A stretch of 64,000 bases of DNA, from the NCBI GenBank assembly GCA_001600615.1, contig BCKK01000008.1, forward strand, positions 496,001-560,000. The letters run 5' to 3'. Position 1 is the stretch's first letter; every line of letters starts with the position of its first letter. This document shows positions 22,067-32,634 of the stretch, piece after piece. The notes under the pieces were generated by a model, which had not been told where the DNA came from, did not search any database, and saw only the letters and a list, made by a program, of their open reading frames with translations. A program made the position numbers and the translations under genes. Source of the DNA: Dioszegia crocea (taxonomy: Eukaryota > Basidiomycota > Tremellomycetes > Tremellales > Bulleribasidiaceae).

Positions 22067-23604
22067 ATGTTCGCTACTCGGACCCCTGCTTCTCTGGCGC
22101 GACTTGCTCCAGCATTCCGCTCGACTGCTTTACCAGTCTTTCGAGGATTGCAGACATCTGCTCGACTGGCTGAAGAGGTATGTTCTAATGTGGCGGCTGT
22201 ATGAGAAGGGACTGAGCTGACCTACAGCTCAAACGCACTCCGCTGTATGACTTTCACGTTTCGAAGCAGGCCAAGATGGTGCCGTTCGCGGGATACTCCA
22301 TGCCTCTAGCTTATGGGGATGTTGGTCAAGGTGAGTTGCCGAGCAGAAGAGGTCTTGCTGCTCCAAGCTGATATCTAGTGACGGCGCACAATCACGTCCG
22401 GACCTCCGCCGGGCTATTCGACGTCTCTCACATGCTTCAACACCGCTTCACAGGCCCGACATCGCAGGCTTTCCTCATGTCTCTCACACCCTCTTCCCTC
22501 AATACTCTCCCTCCATTCACTTCTACCCTCTCGGTACTGCTCAATGAGTCAGGCGGCATCATCGACGACACAATCATCACGAAGCAGAAGAACGAGAATG
22601 AGTGGTATGTCGTCACGAATGCCGGGCGGGCGACGGAGGACGTAGCGCACATCAAGCAAAAGCTTGACGAGTGGAATGCCAAGAATAAGGAGAGGGAAGT
22701 CAGGTGGAGACGGATGGAAGGGTGGGGTCTGTTGGCGCTGCAGGGCCCGAAGTCAGTCGAGGTGCTTCAGGGTCTGTCGGATAAGGATTTCGGGGAGATG
22801 TCGTTTGGGCAGAGCATCAATGCCAAGATTGGAGGTGTCGACTGTCATGTTGCTCGAGGAGGATATACGGGGGAGGATGGATTTGAGGTGAGTTCAGGAG
22901 CTTGGACCGCGTTGGATCCCAGAGCTGATCTCTGCAGATCTCTATACCGCCAGAATCGACTGTCGAGGTTACAGAACTCATCACTAGCCAAGCCGGCGTT
23001 GCGCTCATTGGACTAGGAGCAAGGGACAGTCTCAGGCTGGAGGCTGGGATGTGCCTATACGGGCACGATCTGGACGAGAGCATCAGTCCCGTTGAGGGCG
23101 GTTTAAAATGGGTCATTGGTGAGTTTGCCAGCCCACCAATGGCAGGCCTGGATTCCCCTGGTCCGTATGCTGACCAACTACAGGCAAAGACAGGCGCAGT
23201 GCAGACTCTCCCTATCCCTTCCCTGGTCAGTCTCGTATTCTGGAGGAAATCGCAAAAGGCCCATCAAGGCGTAGGGTAGGGTTCGAGGTATCCGGTGCGC
23301 CGGCAAGAGAGGGTTGCAAGATCTTTGATGAGTCAGGAGAGGAAGAGATCGGTAAGTTGACGAGCTGCTCCCTATAGATGAAGCACTAAACTGATACATC
23401 CCAGGAGTTGTCACTTCCGGTATACCCTCACCCACTCTGGGCACCTATATCGCAATGGGCTACATTCGCTCTGGGCATCACAAGAGGGGAACCAAGGTGC
23501 AGATTGAGGTCAGGCGGAAGAAGCGCGATGCGGTCGTGAAGGCTATGCCGTTTGTGGCTAGTAAATACTTTAAGGGGAAGGGTGTTCTGGGTGCGCCAGC
23601 GTAG
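22067..23604 (+). CDS. GCV1: Aminomethyltransferase, glycine cleavage T-protein (mitochondrial)
   Basis: T-protein transfers the aminomethyl group from H-protein lipoamide to tetrahydrofolate, releasing ammonia. The first exon, [20 protein letters not shown], is a basic, Ser/Arg-rich mitochondrial presequence. Family motifs follow in order: [80 protein letters not shown]. Across introns come [20 protein letters not shown], then [17 protein letters not shown], and [17 protein letters not shown] near the end. Stop is 23602-23604. Six exons are implied, with splice joins near 22161-22227, 22333-22377, 22887-22937, 23116-23184 and 23352-23403. Length and motif order match the family, and nothing is missing. 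Confidence 0.95.
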
Positions 23605-23843
23605 CGTGGATCTTAGGGTTGTTTGGTCGTCTTTTTGAGAACGCGAATGTAAATTGAGATGGTTGCACGATAGTATACCGCGTTCCGTACAAGTGGATCA
23701 GATGACACAGCGCACTCTATGGCCCTAGATTGATCGCAATGAAGCCACGCTGGAAGCTATATAGTCACCGACATCAAATTGGCGCCCAACAAAGCTCAAG
23801 CGCTCGAGCCAGTCTCTCTTCGGCCCAGTGATGCCATCATGAT

Positions 23844-24966
23844 TTACGAGTGCGAGAAGCTAGATCCAGCACTTGGTCCAGCCCCCTTCTCAGGCGTCCA
23901 CTCCTTCGCAGCCGCCTCAAGGCTCATCCAGTACTTCAGTTGTACCGCTAAGGTCTTCGCCTCCTTCAGATCTGGCGGGTCGGCAGAAAAGGCAGACTTT
24001 AGGGATGATATTGTAGCTTGTACTTTCTCTGAACGGAGTCAGCATGTCTCCTTCCGTTTTGCCCGCCTAAGTAAGACTCGGAAACACGAGAAATGACGAG
24101 GAGGAGAGTAACATACCTTCATTTGCTTGTCTCAAGCCGTCGACTTCTTCCTCCGTTTGAGCCTCTTCTAGCTCTTCCCGAGCTTCCATAATCTCCGCCA
24201 ACAGCATAGGATCCGTCAAGCTGTCAGTCTCTTCTATTGGTAGATTATGCACCGAGAGCTAATATCATCAGCATCTGTCAGTCAGATATTGGGCTTTTGC
24301 CCCAATCATCTCTTCCTAGAACGCCGGGGGAGACTCCAACCAACTCACGATGTATTCCGCACGCTTCAACGGATCGGCCAGAGTCTCATAAGCCATATTT
24401 ACCCGCCCACTCAACTCCTTCGCCAAGCTCACAACCCTCTCTCCTCTCGATCCGAATTTATCAGGATGCAGATCCCGCTGTCGAACCAACATCCTATTTC
24501 TCAGATCCCTGGGGGCGAGATCGAACCCTCTAGCCGGTAAAGCAGCGAGTTCGGCGGGGAGATCGTATGGTGTCGAAGAGGCAGAAGAGGGGATGGGCTC
24601 GCATACTGATAGTAAGGAGTGCAAGGAGAGGCCGGAGGGAATGGGAATCAGAGCCGAGCAGGATGGACAGGGGGAGACGGCTGGTGAGATGTGGGTCGAG
24701 CATTGAGGGCAGGCTCGGCCGGAGGTTGTAGAGGTGGATTGAGATCGACGCTTCAGATCCGAAGGACCTTTTCGCCACGACGATGAGTATGTGAGGTTTT
24801 GGGGAAAGGGAGACGAGAAAGCGGCCGGGGTAGCCCTGTTATCCCGCGAGGACGATGTGGCGAGGAATCGGGCAGATGAAACTCCCTGTACTGGGCTGAT
24901 TTTACCGCGCAAAGTGGGACCGAAAGTCTTCAGACACAGAGTAGAGATCGGACTTCTTCCAGACAT
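23844..24966 (-). CDS. HSCB/JAC1-type J-domain co-chaperone for Fe-S cluster assembly
   Basis: A mitochondrial presequence-like N-terminus ([17 protein letters not shown]) is followed by two zinc-type cysteine pairs (CPQC and CPSC), as in animal HSCB but not yeast Jac1. The J domain contains the invariant HPD ([14 protein letters not shown]), and [13 protein letters not shown] closes it. An intron at about 24256-24346 joins to the HSCB C-terminal helical domain ([20 protein letters not shown]). A second intron at about 24021-24113 leads to the last exon ([18 protein letters not shown]) and TAA 23844-23846. It should stimulate the mitochondrial Hsp70 and bind the ISU scaffold. Its 3' end converges on GCV1 with about 240 bp between stops. 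Confidence 0.9.
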
Positions 24967-25075
24967 GTTGATGAATACAGATGTGCAAGTGCGAAGCAGA
25001 CTTAATCGGTAGAGGGTTTGTAAAGGAATGTGTGCACACGAGTGATCGACCGAGTTGTGTCATTTCCAAGGAAGG

Positions 25076-25125
25076 TCTCGAACCCCCCCCCGTGCCTGAC
25101 TCAAGTCTCGAACCCCCCCCTCCCT
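25076..25125. repeat. Direct repeat with poly-C runs
   Basis: TCTCGAACCCCCCC occurs twice, about 33 nt apart, separated by GTGCCTGACTCAAG. On the minus strand each reads GGTTCGAGA, resembling a tRNA B box, but no tRNA body surrounds either copy. Confidence 0.6.
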
Positions 25126-25173
25126 GATTACGTCATGCATAGACTTGCCCCTTCGGGACTTTAGGGTCACGGA

Positions 25174-25252
25174 CCGGACAGCGTCCGGACTCAAAGCGGA
25201 GGTCCATAGGACTCCGCCCAGCTTCCGCCGGAAGGCAGCACCTGGTGCTGCC
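25174..25252. repeat. Cluster of four consecutive hairpins
   Basis: CCGGAC/GTCCGG with a 3-nt loop lies at 25174-25188. GCGGAGGTCC against GGACTCCGC lies at 25196-25217 with a single bulge. CTTCC/GGAAG follows at about 25222-25234. GGCAGCACC/GGTGCTGCC with a 1-nt loop lies at 25234-25252. All fall within about 80 nt of the unique sequence left of the gap. Foldback DNA or an RNA stem-loop array are both possible. Confidence 0.5.
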
Positions 25253-25414
25253 GCATCTTTGCTTTGCGTGCACTACTCACTACTGCTTGCTCCATCGTAC
25301 CTATTAGTATACCTCTTGTTACCCATCTCCCATGGCCCACCTTGCCAAGCGGCTGAGCTGTGTCCATCTATTGTAGAGTCAGGCCGTCTGGCCACTATGA
25401 CTGGGAGCCATCAT

Positions 25415-25559
25415 NNNNNNNNNNNNNNNNNNNNNNNNNNNNNNNNNNNNNNNNNNNNNNNNNNNNNNNNNNNNNNNNNNNNNNNNNNNNNNNNNNNNNN
25501 NNNNNNNNNNNNNNNNNNNNNNNNNNNNNNNNNNNNNNNNNNNNNNNNNNNNNNNNNNN
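25415..25559. other. Assembly gap (145 N)
   Basis: This is a run of 145 undetermined bases. It lies between the hairpin cluster and the MULE fragment, so a repeat probably blocked assembly. Single Ns also occur at 25668, 26803, 26809 and 46525. Confidence 0.95.
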
Positions 25560-25995
25560 CAACGCATCCGCAAACAATCCGCGAACAACGCATCGCTCAT
25601 ACCTCCGCCTAGCCAGCGTTTTGCGAGTCATTGCGCCATAACGGGGCCGAAAGATGTGAGTCTTGCTNAGGCGGAGCTGATCCTTAGAAGTACAGGTCAC
25701 TCCATCCCATAGATCTCCCCGCGATCTCTTCTCTCCCTACCTCCGACATAAAAGACCATACGAAGACGTAGCGAGATAGCACTCAATGCATCTAAGGGCT
25801 TTACAACGCTTGGACATCTACGAATCTATCGAGCTACAGTCTATCACCTAAAACTCTATCAGACAAAGCCGGGATATGCTACAATCGGAGGAAGTTTGGG
25901 TCGCCCGCAGGGGGATATAGGGCTGGCAAGGCGGAATGGTGCAGAGAGGAGGGTTTGTGCTGTCGAGCTGAAGGTCCGGCAGTGACTTCTTGGAA

Positions 25996-27420
25996 TCAAG
26001 TGTAATTGAGAGGTACGGAGGTGAGAGGGGAGGCTCGGCCGGGCAGGTGTCCTGGACACTGTTGGGCGTACAGGGCGGGATTAGGATTTGGGTTAGTGAG
26101 GGATTGTTCCAAGGGAAATGGGGTGGCATTGGCGAGATTTGCGGCCGGGGAAGATGTGTAGGCTGGAGCTGGTGTCCGATAGGATAGGGAGTAAGGGGAC
26201 GGGTTGTGATATGGGTACATTGAGGGATCCGAGGCGTTTGACCAGTGAGGGTTGGAAGGAGCAGGTGCGGAGCTGAGGCCAGGGACAGGGCGGGTGTAAG
26301 GAGAATAGCGGTGTTGATGAGGGATAGGACGATGGGCCTGGCCTGCAGCGCCTGATCTCGTGCCAGGCTGATAAACCACCCCTGCAGACGAATCGAACCC
26401 TCCCATCTCCAGTTCTGGGAATGTCTGAGTCGGCCCACGGGGGGCTCCGCTGGGCGCCGGGACAGGCGAGCGCTGAGTTGGGAGGGTCTTTTCGAAACGA
26501 GCGGGGAGCTGATCGTGTCGTTTCAGTTTCGCCCCGAATGTACAACCCCGCACATTGTGCCCCATCTGCGAGCACCTCCCACATTTCTGCGTTCCCCTCG
26601 GCTCATAACCGTGTTGGAGAGAGGCGTCTCGAGGCTGATACAGGTCTCGCTCAGCGTCGGTCCGCATCGCCTGGCTCCCAAGCCCCGTCCAATCGACGAC
26701 ATCTGCCGCTCCCCCTCTCTTCCCGCTCTCCTTTCTCTTCTTTGCCTTCCGCCCTCGCAAGATCTTCTCGCCAGGCGCCAGTATCTCCTCGTTCCGCTCA
26801 AGNTCGTTNGTCAAGATGACGGGGAGCGGCTCATCGTACGACTTTAGAAGGGTTTTGTTGTAGTATAGAGGGGAGACAAATCTTTCAGTCGTCAGCAAAG
26901 TGGTCTAATATGAATCTCGTGAAGGTGGACTCGAACCTACTCCATAAAATCCCACTTCAGAATCTCACACGCTGCCATGGCGTGACGACAGGGCATCCTG
27001 TAATCCTGGAAGTCCCCACACGTGCAAGTTCCTGTCCTCCTCCCCAGATCCAGCTCAACCGTCCTTTGTTGATAATCCGTCCTCTGAGATGTAAAATTGT
27101 GCGCCTTGGCGACAGCAAAGAGGGTGCGTCTGACAGAGAAGTTGATGCCGATTGGATTGGTGAGGGCTTGCTGGTCGGCGAGCCAATCGGCTGCAAGGGG
27201 AGAGAAATTGAAGCCCCCTGACTTCTCCTGCTGGATGAGGGACGTGGCCAGCCCGTAGCCATCTGCTCGTCTCCGCATCTCGCGGTCGTAAAGAGCCTCG
27301 AAGAGCGGCACGACGGGAAGATTGCGGATCTCGAGGATTTGGCCGTTGAACGACTCGACGGTGTTGGAAGTCACCTTGCCGTACCGGGAGTGACCGCCGT
27401 TAAATTCCTGATAATCATCT
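25996..27420 (-). mobile_element. MULE (Mutator-like) transposase, C-terminal half only
   Basis: On the minus strand the frame opens with DDYQEFNGGHSRYGKV followed by TSNTVESFNGQILEIRNLP, the segment just before the SWIM finger in MuDR-type transposases. The SWIM zinc finger follows as CTCGDFQDYRMPCRHAMA. A short intron (about 26865-26939, acceptor before FVSPLYYNKTLL) leads to a Lys-rich stretch (GRKAKKRKESGKRGG) and a CCHC zinc knuckle (CGRCSQMGHNVRGC). A long Pro/Ser-rich tail ends at 25996. The catalytic DDE domain, which should lie upstream (coordinates above 27420), is absent: the sequence there is an APH gene fragment on the opposite strand. The element is therefore truncated and non-autonomous. 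Two Ns fall in the coding part. No terminal inverted repeats were found. Confidence 0.75.
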
Positions 27421-27436
27421 TTGGCTGATGATACAG

Positions 27437-28320
27437 CTCAACAATCCCTCGATTTCTTCTTCCTAGACAAGGTCGAAGGCGAGGCGTCGTCCGCACCATT
27501 CTCCTCCGGCCTCCCCATCGACCGACCCCCCATCCTCATCACTTCCTACGCCAAAGCCTCCACCCAGATCGCAAACATCTCATTCACCGGTATCGGCAGT
27601 CTCTATCCCTCAGACGACGGCAAGACAGAGGTGGTGGGACCCCTCATCAGCCTCGATTTCGGCAAGGGCGCACCTCCCTACTTCCTCGGACCATTCCGGA
27701 CCAACAGAGACCGTTATATCGCCTGTATCGATTGGACTATTGAACGGATTTCGGGAATGGAAGGGATCCGAGATGGCGTCGAAGGGAAATACTACACTCA
27801 TCTTTGGCTCAGAGACCTAGTTGAGGGCATTGAAGAGCTGGACAAGGAGGAGCCGACGTATATCAAACATGCGGATGATAAGGGGGATCATGTGATGGTG
27901 GATGGTGAGAACCAAGTGACTGGGGTTATCGACTGGGAATGGTGAGTTGGACCTTCGTCTCTACCATTAAGACGGCCACTGACTGTCAGGGCATATACCG
28001 CACCGCTCGCCGAAGCCTTCGCAGCCCCCCTAGCTGTTGTCGACGTCGAAGCATTCTACAATGGCGACAACAGGCTGTCTATACACGAAACTCAGCTTGC
28101 GGAGGCGTATGATGCGCTCGGGCGATCCGATCTAGGCGACTGCGTTCGGGGTGGGAAGTTGTACCAGCGACTCGGGATGGTCATTGGGCAGGAGCCAGAT
28201 GTGGTGCAGTTGAATGCACTGCAGGAGCTCGTTACTGGGACGAAGGGAGAGGCGAAGGATTTGGATGAGTGGGTGAGAGGGCTGAAAGTGGTGTATGGGA
28301 ATATGGGAGGCCGTGTTTGA
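27437..28320 (+). pseudogene. APH-like phosphotransferase, C-terminal half (5'-truncated paralogue)
   Basis: This corresponds to the C-lobe of the gene at 20027-21581. It begins exactly at the equivalent exon boundary: the intron acceptor CTGATGATACAG precedes 27437, and the exon then reads QQSLDFFFLDK against SSLANLFFFVNN in the paralogue. Shared segments include ITSYAKASTQIANISFTGIG, FLGPFRTNRDRYIACIDW and YTHLWLRDLVEGIEEL. Here the catalytic motifs are intact: IKHADDKGDHVMVDGEN and VIDWEW, then WAYTAPLAEAFAAPL after an intron at about 27942-27990. The AN1 finger and N-lobe are missing, replaced by the head-to-head MULE fragment. No in-frame ATG precedes the conserved part, so it is unlikely to be expressed as a functional kinase. 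Confidence 0.7.
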
Positions 28321-28617
28321 GTAGAATGAATGCTCGAAGTATCAGTATCAGTCTTTAGACTCGCGGCTACCAGTCGAATCGCCATGACATACGGGTCGGG
28401 TAGTGATTTTAGAAGAAGTCAGAAGTCAGTCCCGGGGTTTAAATTGATACCCTTCCAACTCCCTCGCTTCGGGTGACGGGTCCGTAATCCGCGGCCGAGG
28501 CCTGAATGTGGGTCGCGCGCAAGGTCATGCCCCTTTGAGCCAAGCTGGAATTTTGTATCTCGATACATGCTGAAAGGAGGTGAGTAGGGTTGTTGGTCAC
28601 TGAATTAAAGATTGTGT

Positions 28618-29501
28618 CTAAGCAATAGCTGGACTTGCAGGAGCTTCCGGTACTAAGGCTTATCAGCTGAGATCTTGCAATTAGAAACATGGTGAACTTA
28701 CGTTGAATTGCTGGAATCGGTTGTGCGAATGCACGGCTCATGACTACACCAACACCTAGACTATCAGCAGATGTCCCATGTGCAATATACGATTGGATGT
28801 ATAAGCAATCAGGGAAGAAGACTCACCCTCAAATACACCCAAGAGGATACCACAACCTATCGCTGAACCAAGTGCTGATCTGGGTCCAGCTGAAACAAGT
28901 CAGCAAGTCCCCTCGGCCCATCACAAGAAACACCTCGTAACGCAGCTCAACACTTTCTGCGGTGGTCAAAGGAAATGTAGACTCACCCCTCAGCGCCAAA
29001 CTCCCACCCGTCAAGAACCCCGAAATGATGGCATTCCAAGGATCTTCCTTCTGCCTATAACCCTTCACCGCACAGTCAAAAGATGAAAACAACCCTCCCC
29101 AGATACCGAAGTTACCACCTAGTACAGGTGCGCGAGCTTTTATCGCTGACATCGAGCCGATCAGACGTTCTCCCTGGTGGAGTCAGTGATGATCTTGAGA
29201 TCGCAATTGCATTGAGCTGGAGCCATGATGAATCATGCTTGACACTGAATAGATCGGAGACAACACGGGACAGCCCAACTCACCCTGGGACTATTTCTCG
29301 CTCCTTTTATACCATGCCATATCCCTCCTCCTATTGCGCCCATGGAGAAGGCTCCGCCGAAATCGTTAAGAATGACATAGGGACTGTGTATCAGCGGCCG
29401 TTCAAGTAGAGACCCCGATCATCTGCTGAATAGATTTCTGTCTCATGCCCCGTGAAAGCGATGACATACCATGGGTCTCGTGAGTGATCGCCGTGCGACA
29501 T
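28618..29501 (-). CDS. TIM17: TIM17, mitochondrial inner-membrane presequence translocase subunit
   Basis: Tim17 is a core subunit of the TIM23 complex. The first short exon, [10 protein letters not shown], is joined over an intron (about 29378-29468) to [20 protein letters not shown] and [11 protein letters not shown]. After the intron at about 29173-29283 follows [20 protein letters not shown], then [20 protein letters not shown] and [18 protein letters not shown], the classic Tim17 core with its paired glycine-rich spans. The exon at about 28804-28887 reads [20 protein letters not shown], the next gives [18 protein letters not shown], and the last, [11 protein letters not shown], stops at 28618-28620. 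About six exons encode a protein of the usual Tim17 size. It is transcribed divergently from RPB8. Confidence 0.95.
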
Positions 29502-29899
29502 CTTGGCGAGATGAAGAGAACAAGGGTCGGGCTTAGACTAAGGCTGGTGGAAAGCGCTCGATCTTGGGTCTGGGAATTCGACAAGCGGGCAGTAGATATA
29601 TTTCCGACGGATTTGTGCGCTGAACTGAGCGGCGACAAGCTTAGTTCGAATATATGAATGCACAGAGTGAGTAAGTGATTGATATTGATTGATAGCGGCG
29701 AAAAAGCCTTTTGCAAGTCTCGGAGCGGGGAAATCTTAAATGGACGGACGGAATACGATGCCGAGAATTCTGAAACACCCCTGCTGGTGCACCAGCAAAG
29801 ATTTCAAGACTATCTATACCTTCGCTAAGAAACCAGCACCACACTTACTCTGCTCAGACATCCAACTCTTGCTCTACCGCGCGCTTAAGATTCCTCAGA

Positions 29900-30610
29900 A
29901 TGTCAGAAACAAATGTCATATTTGACGATCGATTCACAGTGGATGTAAGCTCCCACATGACCTAGATCAAAAGTTGAATCCCTTGAATTGAAGCTGATGG
30001 TTTAGGATGTAGACAAGGATGGCAAGAAGTTCGACCGAGGTCCGTCTTCCCTCTCACGGGAATATAGCTCTGAAAATACTTCGTGCTGATGGTCAGTCTC
30101 GAGAATAACGGGCAAATCCAACAATCTATCAATGCACCTCACACTGGACATAGCAAACGAGCTCTACCCTCTCGTTGCTGGCGATGTCTTCTCATTGGCC
30201 ATCGCACGGAATCTCGTTCCCGAAGAAGCAGGCGGAGAGGATGATCAGGAAATAGCAGGAGGAGCAAAGCGGGTCAAGAAGGAATTATGGAGGAGTGAGG
30301 ATCAAGGGTTGGCGGCGGATTATGATTATGTCATGTATGGCAAGGTGAGCCCCGTGTTGTTTGGCAGGTGTGTATTGAAGAGCGAGGTGCTGACTCTGTA
30401 GGTGTACAAATTCGACGATTCAGGCAAAGGTGGAGAGAACGCCTTGACGTGGGTCCTCCCTCTCCAGCCTAAGTTGAAGGAGGCGCAACTGACCCTCGCA
30501 GGACTGCCTACTTCTCTTTCGGCGGTCTCCTCATGGCCCTAAGAGGATCATTCAGGCATTTGGCAAATGTGGTGGTAGGGGAGAATGTGTATTTGTTAAT
30601 GCGAAAGTAA
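29900..30610 (+). CDS. RPB8: RPB8 (ABC14.5-type), subunit shared by RNA polymerases I, II and III
   Basis: The short first exon MSETNVIFDDRFTVD is joined to DVDKDGKKFDRVSRITG, and then SNNLSMHLTLDIANELYPL follows, matching the conserved Rpb8 N-terminus that binds at the polymerase periphery. The middle contains a variable acidic loop (EEAGGEDDQEIAGG). After further introns, DYVMYGKVYKFDD and ALTTAYFSFGGLLMALRGS close the OB-fold, ending GENVYLLMRK with TAA 30608-30610. Introns at about 29945-30004, 30039-30095, 30343-30400 and 30450-30502 fit GT-AG consensus. Length is typical for the family. Confidence 0.95.
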
Positions 30611-30868
30611 AACCTGGGCAGGCGGTGGTCTGGGGGGCAATTAGGGGTAGTGGGAAAAGGGGAACATCGACGGGCGACAGTACCCGTAGAGGCTAGAAAT
30701 GGGGGATCGTACATGTATGTACCATAGCTCGAAGACACTTGATCGCGTCTCCATTCTGGTTAGGTCACACGCTAGACGCCGGCTCGTGACTAGCCCCTTG
30801 CTTTGCCCATCCTCCTCCCTCTGGACCTCGGAGGAGTAGAAGGGGTAGTATCCCAGCCCCACATCTAT

Positions 30869-31375
30869 TCATTGTCCACGTCGAGTGTCGAGTCGCGCAA
30901 AGCCTATACTGAGTGCCCCTATTTGTGCCTAGAGGCATATCAGCAATACCACTTCCAAAGATGACACATTTGAACTCACCTCAATGTCGTCAAGCCTTTG
31001 CTTCATCTCCGCTTGATGAGCTACCTCTTCCTGTCGTTCTTCTTCCATCATCCTTCTCACGTCGGCGAGAGATTGACGAGTCTCCTCATCGATCTCCTCA
31101 ACTTCCTTTACTATGCCCCAGGCTGATTTCTCCTCCTCGAGCTCCTCCGCAGTCACATTCGCGGGGCCGGTGTCGGCGTCGTACTTGATTATGGTTCGCA
31201 TACCTTCTTCCTCCCTCACATCACTCGTCTCCACGGTGTTGACAACTTTATTCACAGGCAGTAGCCTAGCTAGTGACGCCTCTGCTGAGTCTGTCTCTTC
31301 CCCGGTCCGGACAAGAGTTGGGGAGACGGTCTTGGAATCTGTAATGTTTCCTTTGATCAGATCAACACTGGACAT
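30869..31375 (-). CDS. Small acidic coiled-coil protein, unrecognised
   Basis: The frame from ATG 31375 (MSSVDLIKGNITDSKTVSP) is open for about 135 residues. The first half is Ser/Thr/Glu-rich with a conserved-looking MRTIIKYDADTG. The second half is a strong amphipathic helix with many E, R and Q (IDEETRQSLADVRRMMEEER and onward), predicted coiled coil. An intron at about 30914-30975 (GTGAGT donor, CTGAT branch, CTAG acceptor) adds AQIGALSIGFARLD and a stop at 30869-30871. No catalytic motif, signal peptide or membrane span is visible. Its 3' end faces that of RPB8. I do not recognise the family; a small structural subunit of a complex is only a guess. Confidence 0.6.
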
Positions 31376-31540
31376 GGTAGGTAGATATCGAGCGGGGACA
31401 TGTATGAACAGAACGTGAGAACGAAGAATGGTTGCGCCATCTCCCGACATCCCGAAGAGACCGGATCCACCGCCACCCAATGGCGAACCCCACCTATACT
31501 CCAAATCTAAACGAACCTCCTGCATCTTCTACAAACCCGC

Positions 31541-32634
31541 CTACTGATCCTTCTTATCCTTCCCAATCGTCATCCCTTTCCCAATCTCCAACATCCGGGG
31601 TGGGACCTGAATACCCGCAAGGGCCGACACGCCAAACATCACCACAGGCACAAAGATCAAGAGCGAAATGAGCAGAGCGGTGATTATTGGTGTAGTAAGA
31701 ATCTGGACTCGCTCAAAGAGGGGTGCGTCCTTGGATGGGAGAGAAGAGTTGCCATGGGTCTTTGAAGGGTGAGAGGCGGTGGAAGTGGAAGTGTGAGTTG
31801 GGCGGCGGTGTGAGGATGTAGAGGTGTGTGTGGCGAATGGCCTTTCGGGCTCTTCAGGGGATTGACGCTTGGTGGCTGCGCGGGTTCCGGTTAGGATTGT
31901 GAGGTCGCCTTTGGGGATGTTTTGGAGGGCTGAGATATCAGCTGAAGCTCTAGTACTGAGCAATTGGAGGTTGGGATGGGTGATTTGAAAGATGACTTAC
32001 CCTCGCCGTCCATCGTAGACTTGCCACCTTCTACGCGTATAATCCGCTTTCCGCCCTCACCAGCAACGTCAGTGGTCGTTATCTCCGCCCCGCATATCTG
32101 CGCCCACTCTTCCACCGCCTCATCTAGCGTACTTCGGAGTGGGTTGATAAGGTACGGAACATGCAGATCGGCCGGTGACGAAGAGCCGATTTTAAGAGCT
32201 GGAACGTGGGATTGATGTAGCTACGGGATCAGCATGGGGTATGAATTGGTAAGTTGCACCACCAGCATCGGTAAGATAGTTTTGCCACAGCTTCTGACGC
32301 ATAGCCAGAACTCACCTCATCCATGTGCACCACGACGACCCGGTCCCATTCACACCCGAGATACTGTATTGTCCTGAACATCTCACTCGCACTGATCACG
32401 CCTGATGTCAATTCATCACGAGCATCGCGTAGTGCCTCTCGCCTATAAGGCATTAGCATGTGTTCTGTATAGACTGGGTCTGCGATCTTGAACCGCAGAC
32501 AGCTGAATAGCTGAATGGAACTGCTTGACTTACTCTGTAGAGGACCAAATGAGTAGCGGAGACGAGTCTTTGAAGGCGGATGTGGCTGTTGCCAGTAGAA
32601 CAGCAGCCAGTAGGGAGTAGGCTGTGGATCTCAT
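31541..32634 (-). CDS. BIG1/VOA1 (Ac45-like) ER V-ATPase assembly membrane protein
   Basis: The start at 32634 gives a clear signal peptide (STAYSLLAAVLLATATSA), immediately followed by SPLLIWSST, the motif at the mature N-terminus of fungal BIG1 and related V-ATPase accessory proteins. A middle luminal segment (MFRTIQYLGCEWDRVVVVHM) follows over introns. The C-terminus has one membrane span, ILTTPIITALLISLLIFVPV, then VMFGVSALAGIQVPPRMLEI and a lysine-rich end (GKDKKDQ) resembling an ER-retrieval signal. The IQVP-R motif right after the span is typical of the Ac45/Voa1/BIG1 transmembrane domain. The role in V0 assembly in the ER, with secondary effects on beta-1,6-glucan and the cell wall, is family knowledge. 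Three or four introns are implied. Confidence 0.75.

Larger units (their letters stand above)
24967..25414. other. Gene-free region upstream of the assembly gap
   Basis: It holds the HSCB promoter, a poly-C direct repeat (25076-25125) and a hairpin cluster (25174-25252). The open frames crossing it run into the Ns and have no recognisable protein character. Confidence 0.5.

Noticed and set aside
26900..26950. B-box-like GGTTCGAGTCC on the minus strand, suggesting a tRNA
   Set aside because: No A box, acceptor stem or anticodon arm could be folded around it. The flanking T-stem does not pair, and it lies in a short intron of the MULE transposase fragment.
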